Below are positions 59,272 to 64,000 of a stretch of 64,000 nt of DNA, piece by piece. Position 1 is the first letter of the stretch; each line of letters opens with the position of its first letter. Origin of the DNA: Aurantiochytrium sp. KH105 (lineage: Eukaryota; Sar; Bigyra; Thraustochytrida; Thraustochytriidae); assembly GCA_003116975.1 (NCBI GenBank), contig BGKB01000134.1:1-64000 (forward strand), written 5' to 3'. The notes under the pieces are model-generated. The model was not told the DNA's origin and did no database searches. It saw nothing but the letters and a program-made list of their open reading frames with translations. Made by a program: the position numbers and the translations under genes.

Positions 59272-59968
59272 CTTACTGTTCCTTTTTGGGAGTGTTTGGC
59301 TTTGTGTTCTTTGGCTTGAGGTTTGCTTTGAGGTTCTTTGGCTTGAGATTTGCTTTGAGGTTTGCTTTGCGGTTCTGGTTCTGGTTGTCGTCAGCCTCGC
59401 GACGGGCCTTCGCGCACGATGCCAGAAGTGTTACTTCACTTCACAACACCGTCGACTGGCTCGTCTGCCTCTTTCTTTATTGGGAGCGAGTCGGGTAACT
59501 GGTGACCAACGCATGACTTCGATGGCCGGTGTGATGAGATCAAAGCTGCCACTGCGTGGACGTGAGCGCGTATACGTGGAGTCACAGCATGTGCATGGAC
59601 GGCGGAGCCGAGCTGTACGATGCACGCGAGGCCAACGCCCTGGCCCTTGCGTACATGAACTCGAAGGAGCGCCCGATGCGAGAAAGGGGGAAGGAAGACA
59701 AAGCTGTCTGGCTATCTCCACTAATTACACAGTAGGAGGGTGCTAGTATGAGAGCTGGCCGGTGTGCGCTGAGGTCCGGCTCTGCAACTTGGAACATGGT
59801 CGAGATAGAAAGGGAACGTAGTAAACGGATGATGGGCTCATCGGTCTCGAAAATCGCAAGCTGCCGAGCATCAGCAAAACGCAAACCACAAGCCTCAAAG
59901 CAACTACTACAAAAGAAAGCCCCAGCAACAACAAATAGTCCCAAGAAAGAACCCCCAAAACAGAAAAG
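59272..59968. promoter_or_regulatory. Shared divergent promoter region of the Cys-rich pair
   Basis: 697 bp between the two start codons. Both leaders, read on their sense strands, are CAA/AAG-rich and share segments such as CCTCAAAGCAA and CAAAGCC-like stretches directly before the ATG, so the duplication seems to have included the 5' leader. No TATA box was seen. A long minus-strand frame entering from paralogue B is an antisense shadow. Confidence 0.55.
59306..59371. repeat. 27-bp tandem repeat in the leader of paralogue A
   Basis: Units at 59306-59332 and 59333-59359 differ at one base, and a 12-bp partial unit follows (59360-59371). On the sense strand it lies about 35-100 bases upstream of the start. 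Confidence 0.9.
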
Positions 59969-60700
59969 ATGCGCGCAAGTGCCCTCTTCGTCCTCGTCCT
60001 GGCCGTCCTCGGCGCCTCGGCCCAGGCCTCCAACGCCACAGAAGCCAAGACCAAGACCATCAAGCATATCCAACCGACATGCCTCGCCTTTCGCAAACTC
60101 GGCAATGGCTTTTGCCGCGAGAGGTACGACGCGCACGGCAAGCCCGTCGGCAAAGGCGACTTTGAGCTCTACCAGCACGTGGCCACCAAGTCGGACTGCG
60201 CCGACCTCTGCTATGAGCAAGGCACTGCATGCACCGGCTACGAGTACAACGCACACAAGGAGAAGTGCGAGATCCACCACGACTACGTCGGCGCCTACAA
60301 GAAGGCAGACGGCAACGAGTGCGTCAAGGCTTACATGACGTCTGATTGGGAAAAGTGCCACGTCAGGCCTCCCGTCGACCCCGCGCCCGAAGCTGAATAC
60401 GAGCTCGTCGGTCATGGCTTTTGCCGCGAAGAGTACGATCACTGGGGCTACCCGTACGGCAGTGGCGAGTACAAAACAGAGTGCAACGCCAAGAAGCCGT
60501 GCACCGAATACGAGTGCCGCCAGGCGTGTTCGGACTATGACTGGTGCAAGTACTACGAGTTCCAGGACATTGACCCAATGTACGTGCCGGAGGGTTCTTA
60601 CATTGAGGACGGCCAAGGGCGCTGCGAGCTGCACAAGGAGTACATTGGCGCGTACCAGGCGTCGTCGAAGGCTGTGTGCTACAGGAAGCGACAGGCATAG
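59969..60700 (+). CDS. Secreted Cys-rich two-module protein (paralogue B)
   Basis: 243 residues, signal peptide about 1-20 (MRASALFVLVLAVLGASAQA), then two modules (about 38-135 and 143-240) with the same Cys spacing as paralogue A: GNGFCRERYDAHGKPVGKG, CTGYEYN, CEIHHDYVGAYK in the first, and GHGFCREEYDHWGYPYGSG, WCKYYEF, CELHKEYIGAYQ in the second. Module 1 of B resembles module 1 of A more than its own module 2. The internal duplication therefore came first and the gene duplication later. One N-glycosylation sequon (NAT) lies near the mature N-terminus. It is expected to be secreted. The function is not recognised. Confidence 0.87.
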   Translation: MRASALFVLVLAVLGASAQASNATEAKTKTIKHIQPTCLAFRKLGNGFCRERYDAHGKPVGKGDFELYQHVATKSDCADLCYEQGTACTGYEYNAHKEKCEIHHDYVGAYKKADGNECVKAYMTSDWEKCHVRPPVDPAPEAEYELVGHGFCREEYDHWGYPYGSGEYKTECNAKKPCTEYECRQACSDYDWCKYYEFQDIDPMYVPEGSYIEDGQGRCELHKEYIGAYQASSKAVCYRKRQA

Positions 60701-61027
60701 GCTCGAGGCATTAAAATGGAATCTGTAGCTGAACAGTGTACATATAAATTTATCATTTTCCAAAGATCGTTGCGAGCTGCGCGAAAGACTTTTCGCTTCA
60801 AAAACCAGCTTCTTTTGCAGAGATTACCTAGTATATCACCCGGCAACAAGCAAACGATGAAACACTCGGCCATCTTCCTTTTGGTTTGATTCGTAATCAG
60901 AGAGGTAGGTGGCACTCGAACACACAGCTTTCAATCAAGGTCCCTTCCCTGTATGTTTACGGAGAAGCTCAGTCGGTCAAAGTACAAATATCTCTCCAAG
61001 ATTCCATATCAGTGTGTCCATCATCTT
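60701..61027. other. Convergent intergenic region
   Basis: About 330 bp between the 3' ends of paralogue B (+) and the following minus-strand gene. AT-richer than the coding DNA. No feature recognised. Confidence 0.6.
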
Positions 61028-62197
61028 TCAATCTTTGTCGTCCTCGTCATAGAAATTGGTTTGCTGAGCCCTGATGTGTTCCGCCTGTGCCTCTCGATAA
61101 CCGATGCGGCACGTGTCGAGGTAGTAGTGACCATTCATGGGTACCTTGGGCGTCTGAGTGAAGAGCGAGTAAAGGCTCGAACCTTCAAAATTCGAGCTCA
61201 AAGCGTACGCTTCCACATACTCACAAGGCCACCAGCGACCGAAAAGAACTTCCTGCTCGAGCTGGCCCGACGCCCAAGCCATGTGCCCAAGAAAGAGCTT
61301 TGGCGATCCAAAGATTCCCAAAGGCGCGTCGAGGAAGAGGCGAGCGAGCGAGCTGCCGTCACTTGCTGTTAAAAGCACAAGTTTCCCCAGAGTCTTGGAT
61401 TCACAAGCTGCCTCTTGCCTTTTCCAATGGCGAATAGTAGCGCGCGAATCGTCATTATTAGCCACGATCGCAAACCAGCGAAATCCAGCGCCTCCAAGAC
61501 GTACTTCCACCCCGGCTTCCGCCAAAGCCTCTGCTAGGGATTTGCTGCCAAGTTTGCTTTTGAGATGGACTCGTAATTTCTCGAGCTCAGGATCAAGTCT
61601 TGCTTGCATATCCCGATTCATATATGACGCAAAACTCAGCCCCTTGGCGCCGTCCAAGACATCGTAGTCAAAAATGAGAACGACGCGGTTGTCCGTGCTA
61701 ACGGGAACAAGCAGAGTGCTTTCAACGAATCGTTTGTAAAGAGGGAGCACCGGCCAGGAAGACAGCGTTTGGAAAGCCATGTTGTCCGTGACGTCTCCTG
61801 GCACGCTTGGCAGCATGCTTAGCGCCAAACGCACCTGTGGATCCTCGTCCTCGAGCTTGACGTATTGAGTTCGTCGTTGGCGCCTTGACGAGCGGCCGTG
61901 GCCCGACTCGACGACAGTGCCTTTGGAAGGCTCTTGCTCATCCCTAGGCCTAGACCTTGTTCCAGGGTCCCGTTCATTGTCGTCTCGCCCAGGTGTCGAG
62001 CTCGCGGAAGGCAAGCCGTTCTTCGTGGTTTCGCCTCGTCTCTCCTCCGCGCCAACAGCATTTGCGGAGTCTTTGTTTGTGATGCTGAGATCTTTCGTGC
62101 GGAGGCTTTCGCTCCAAGTCAGCACGACAAAGTCGGCGGCTCGGAGGGTCAGCGCCAGGAGCACCAGCGTCAAGAGCAGCCGCCGTAGCTCGCGCAT
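61028..62197 (-). CDS. Unrecognised single-anchor or secreted protein
   Basis: 389 residues. A hydrophobic N-terminal stretch (about 5-27, RRLLLTLVLLALTLRAADFVV) follows basic residues and could be a signal peptide or a type II signal anchor. Residues about 35-110 are disordered and charged. The folded part (about 115-375) has strand-like VVLIFDYDVL and FRWFAIVANNDD, a helix SLAEALAEAGVEVRLGG, and a C-terminal block with WWPCEYVEAYAL and MNGHYYLDTCRIGYREA. The type II topology recalls Golgi glycosyltransferases, but no DxD or other diagnostic motif was identified, so no function is assigned. It is 360 bp upstream, in strand order, of nothing obviously related; the LPMO-like gene lies on the same strand before it. 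Confidence 0.75.
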   Translation of the reverse strand: MRELRRLLLTLVLLALTLRAADFVVLTWSESLRTKDLSITNKDSANAVGAEERRGETTKNGLPSASSTPGRDDNERDPGTRSRPRDEQEPSKGTVVESGHGRSSRRQRRTQYVKLEDEDPQVRLALSMLPSVPGDVTDNMAFQTLSSWPVLPLYKRFVESTLLVPVSTDNRVVLIFDYDVLDGAKGLSFASYMNRDMQARLDPELEKLRVHLKSKLGSKSLAEALAEAGVEVRLGGAGFRWFAIVANNDDSRATIRHWKRQEAACESKTLGKLVLLTASDGSSLARLFLDAPLGIFGSPKLFLGHMAWASGQLEQEVLFGRWWPCEYVEAYALSSNFEGSSLYSLFTQTPKVPMNGHYYLDTCRIGYREAQAEHIRAQQTNFYDEDDKD

Positions 62198-62557
62198 AAC
62201 TCCTCCCGCGCGAGCTCACCGTTTGCTTCTCGTATTCGCACACCGGAGCGCGTGGCTCGGCGCATGAAGTGCTTGCAATCAATTATGGTCTAGAAATGCA
62301 AGAAAGACGATGGAGGTGCTCACTTCGTAGGTCACGAAGAAGGCCAAGGGTTTACATCAACAAAACCAAAAAGCTAATAGAGAAGGGAAAGGTAGTTGCT
62401 CATTCACCTTTGACTCCTAACGGCCTCGCATCTCGTCCTCAACACGAAAACGAACACAAACACAATGAGACGAGGCTCGACTTGCAGGGGCGCGTATACG
62501 ACTCACATCACCGCCGCGTTGAACTTATCGACTTTGCTTCGCTTTGCCTTCTTCAAA
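62198..62557. other. Intergenic region between two minus-strand genes
   Basis: 360 bp containing the 3' flank of the LPMO-like gene and the upstream region of the unrecognised gene. AAACA/CAAAA-rich around 62440-62470. No feature recognised. Confidence 0.55.
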
Positions 62558-64000
62558 TTAGACATCGTCCGAGTCGATCGAAAAACGATACGCTTTGTTG
62601 TCGCGGCGAGGAGGATTCATTCCCGGTGGCGGCGAGGAGAAGAGCGGCGAAGGTGGCAAAGGTAGTCTGGAGGGGCCTCGGGATTGCAGAAACGACGGCA
62701 AACGAAAACTCGGGGTGCGAGGACGGTTGGCAATGTTCACGCTCGGGGTCGTTGGAGGTGCTACGCTCGGCGGAATCTCCACTTCGGGCATGAGGCCTCG
62801 TGGCAATGGTGATGAAGACCCAGCTGTCGTGGCTTGGGCCGTCGTTGTGCCATGAGCCGGATTCGAAATCTCCACTTCTGGCATGATGCCACGAGGCAAT
62901 GGAGACGACGATCCTGCCGACGAGACCTGGGCCGTTGCTCGAGGCGAGCTTGCCGAAAGCCGGAATCTGGAGGCAAGCGAGAGTTTCGCAGAGCGGCCAC
63001 TTTCAGTGTGCGGCAAACTCCGAGGCAGTGACGCTGTAAGGACTGAGTTTGTCCCGGTTGTAAATGTAAAGCTTCGGCCAAAGAAGCGCGACTCTGCGTC
63101 CTCCTCGTTGTACGAGCGTCTCCGTATCCATACAAGTGTAGCAAGACTCGCAAGGACGAGAAAGCCGCCGCCCCCGGCAATCGCACCGCTCGCCACTGTG
63201 CTCAATCCGCTCAGGGACTCCTGCTCTTCTGCCTCGATGGCAACGTCGGCGCAATTATATGTTGCAGAAGGAAACTCTCCCGCCGTGGCTGGCGCATCGA
63301 CAATCGCCATTTGTAAGACACAATGCGCACACGTCACGTTCGCAGGAAGCCTAAATGCGATCGAGTACAAAGAGGCGCCGTCGGGGCCAAGAGTGTTAGC
63401 CTCTGGCAGCACCCAACGATCAACATTGGACGACTCCGGGGAGCACTTCCCGCCTTGTCTGCAGCAAAGTCCCCTAGGGCCTCTGTCTGCAATATTTTCG
63501 CACTGGAGTTCATCTGGTAGCGCACTATAATCTGCAGGAGAGCTCAGGTTGTATGGCATGTCGTCACTGTACGAGGTCACAACGGCCGTGAGCTCGTATT
63601 CCAGCACGTGCTCGTTCAAGCATTCCTGGGTCGTCACATTCGCTTCCTCGTCGAGCTCACACAGGCGCATCTCCAGGTGCCCGCCTCGATGCTCGGTGAC
63701 GACAATTTCGGCAGAGAGCACTCCGCCAGCAATGTAGGTCGTCTGAACGTCGCTGACCCAGTCGCCGTTTTCCAGCATGGTCTTTGTGGAGTCGTCAAGG
63801 AGTCCACCGCAGAGTCCGTGACCGCTGGCTTGGTCCAAATCGGGCCCGCCGCCGTCAAAGGCGTCAATCTCCCACGGCGCCTTGAAGGCACCCAAAGCGA
63901 CCACATTTCGCGCTGCCGGCGAGCGCATGTATGCGCGGCCTTGAACATGGTGCGCGAGCACGAGCAGGAGCGCCACGCCCAGGGCGACTTGCCTGCGCCC
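62558..64000 (-). CDS. Membrane-anchored AA15-like lytic polysaccharide monooxygenase, 5' partial
   Basis: The frame runs from the stop at 62558 off the right edge. The first visible start-like codon (63976) is GTG and gives too short a signal peptide, so the true ATG is just outside. The signal sequence ends ALLLVLAHH, and cleavage there would expose an N-terminal His (codons at 63947-63952) as LPMOs need. Next: AYMRSPAARN (P-x-A-R strand), a GHGLCGG motif, then TEHRGGHLEMRLCEL with the likely second copper His (63689-63691), TQECLNEHVL, CAHCVLQMA and YNCADVAI. These follow the order and spacing of AA15 LPMOs (NHKGYFEFRLC, CTQCVLQW, CADVAI-like). They oxidatively cleave chitin or cellulose. 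A membrane helix (GAIAGGGGFLVLASLATLVW) and a roughly 190-residue disordered cytoplasmic tail follow; anchoring is unusual for the family. Confidence 0.8.
   Translation of the reverse strand, partial: GRRQVALGVALLLVLAHHVQGRAYMRSPAARNVVALGAFKAPWEIDAFDGGGPDLDQASGHGLCGGLLDDSTKTMLENGDWVSDVQTTYIAGGVLSAEIVVTEHRGGHLEMRLCELDEEANVTTQECLNEHVLEYELTAVVTSYSDDMPYNLSSPADYSALPDELQCENIADRGPRGLCCRQGGKCSPESSNVDRWVLPEANTLGPDGASLYSIAFRLPANVTCAHCVLQMAIVDAPATAGEFPSATYNCADVAIEAEEQESLSGLSTVASGAIAGGGGFLVLASLATLVWIRRRSYNEEDAESRFFGRSFTFTTGTNSVLTASLPRSLPHTESGRSAKLSLASRFRLSASSPRATAQVSSAGSSSPLPRGIMPEVEISNPAHGTTTAQATTAGSSSPLPRGLMPEVEIPPSVAPPTTPSVNIANRPRTPSFRLPSFLQSRGPSRLPLPPSPLFSSPPPGMNPPRRDNKAYRFSIDSDDV
62774..62911. repeat. 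Duplicated 15-residue motif in the LPMO-like cytoplasmic tail
   Basis: Copies at 62774-62818 and 62867-62911 encode SSSPLPRGLMPEVEI and SSSPLPRGIMPEVEI. The 45-nt copies differ at six silent positions or codons and one conservative Leu/Ile change. Confidence 0.85.

Noticed and set aside
58477-59319. A 280-codon plus-strand frame opposite Cys-rich paralogue A
   Set aside because: Antisense shadow of a gene with clear homology to paralogue B.
59582-60763. A 393-codon minus-strand frame opposite Cys-rich paralogue B
   Set aside because: It is longer than the real gene but lacks any domain, and B has a signal peptide, a paralogue and conserved Cys. The antisense frame is open because of GC-rich third positions.

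Overview
The window looks like nuclear DNA of a protist, and its features fit a labyrinthulomycete/thraustochytrid-type stramenopile. That placement is an inference from style, not from a phylogeny. It rests on GC-rich DNA, very long and mostly unbroken reading frames, and metazoan-like families (neurobeachin/LRBA BEACH, WDR47, FAM92/CIBAR1) beside protist surface-protein architectures. It also shows one short spliceosomal-type intron and microsatellite-rich intergenic DNA. I saw no transposon, virus-like element or CRISPR array.

Layout. 1-916 (+) is the 3' end of a type I membrane protein. A gene-poor stretch to 3134 contains an isolated 5S rRNA gene (2188-2303) with an upstream TATA-like box and a T8 terminator. 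3135-16340 (-) encodes a 4401-residue receptor-like protein: signal peptide, C-type lectin, Cys-rich repeats, about 9-10 cadherin repeats, about 14 IPT/TIG domains, and about 10 membrane segments. 16391-23179 is a 6.8 kb gene desert with microsatellites, a candidate small RNA and a roughly 20% GC island near 22300-22500. 23180-25843 (+) is a WDR47 homologue. 25992-28838 (-) is a secreted glycoside-hydrolase-like protein with a Gly-Asp linker. 31001 to about 31850 (+) is a FAM92/CIBAR1-type BAR protein with a 65-nt intron, cut by an assembly gap.

32588-44020 (+) is a 3810-residue protein with about 16 C2 domains, EF-hands and a SAM domain. 44381-46654 (-) is tRNA dihydrouridine synthase 3. 48049-57993 (+) is a neurobeachin/LRBA-type BEACH protein. 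58504-59271 (-) and 59969-60700 (+) are head-to-head paralogues encoding secreted Cys-rich two-module proteins. 61028-62197 (-) is an unrecognised membrane or secreted protein. 62558 to the right edge (-) is a membrane-anchored AA15-like lytic polysaccharide monooxygenase, lacking only its first residues.

Genes mostly alternate in strand, giving convergent pairs with short gaps and divergent pairs with longer, repeat-rich gaps. No operon-like pathway is evident. Two loose themes recur. One is surface and secreted proteins that could bind or attack polysaccharides (lectin-cadherin-TIG receptor, GH-like protein, LPMO, Cys-rich pair). The other is membrane and cytoskeleton proteins (WDR47, BAR, multi-C2, BEACH). 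The observations I rate highest are the 5S rRNA gene with compensatory helices, the anchored LPMO with a selectively conserved duplicated tail motif, the furin-like site in the giant receptor, the inverted Cys-rich gene pair, and tandem repeats lying just upstream of several start codons.
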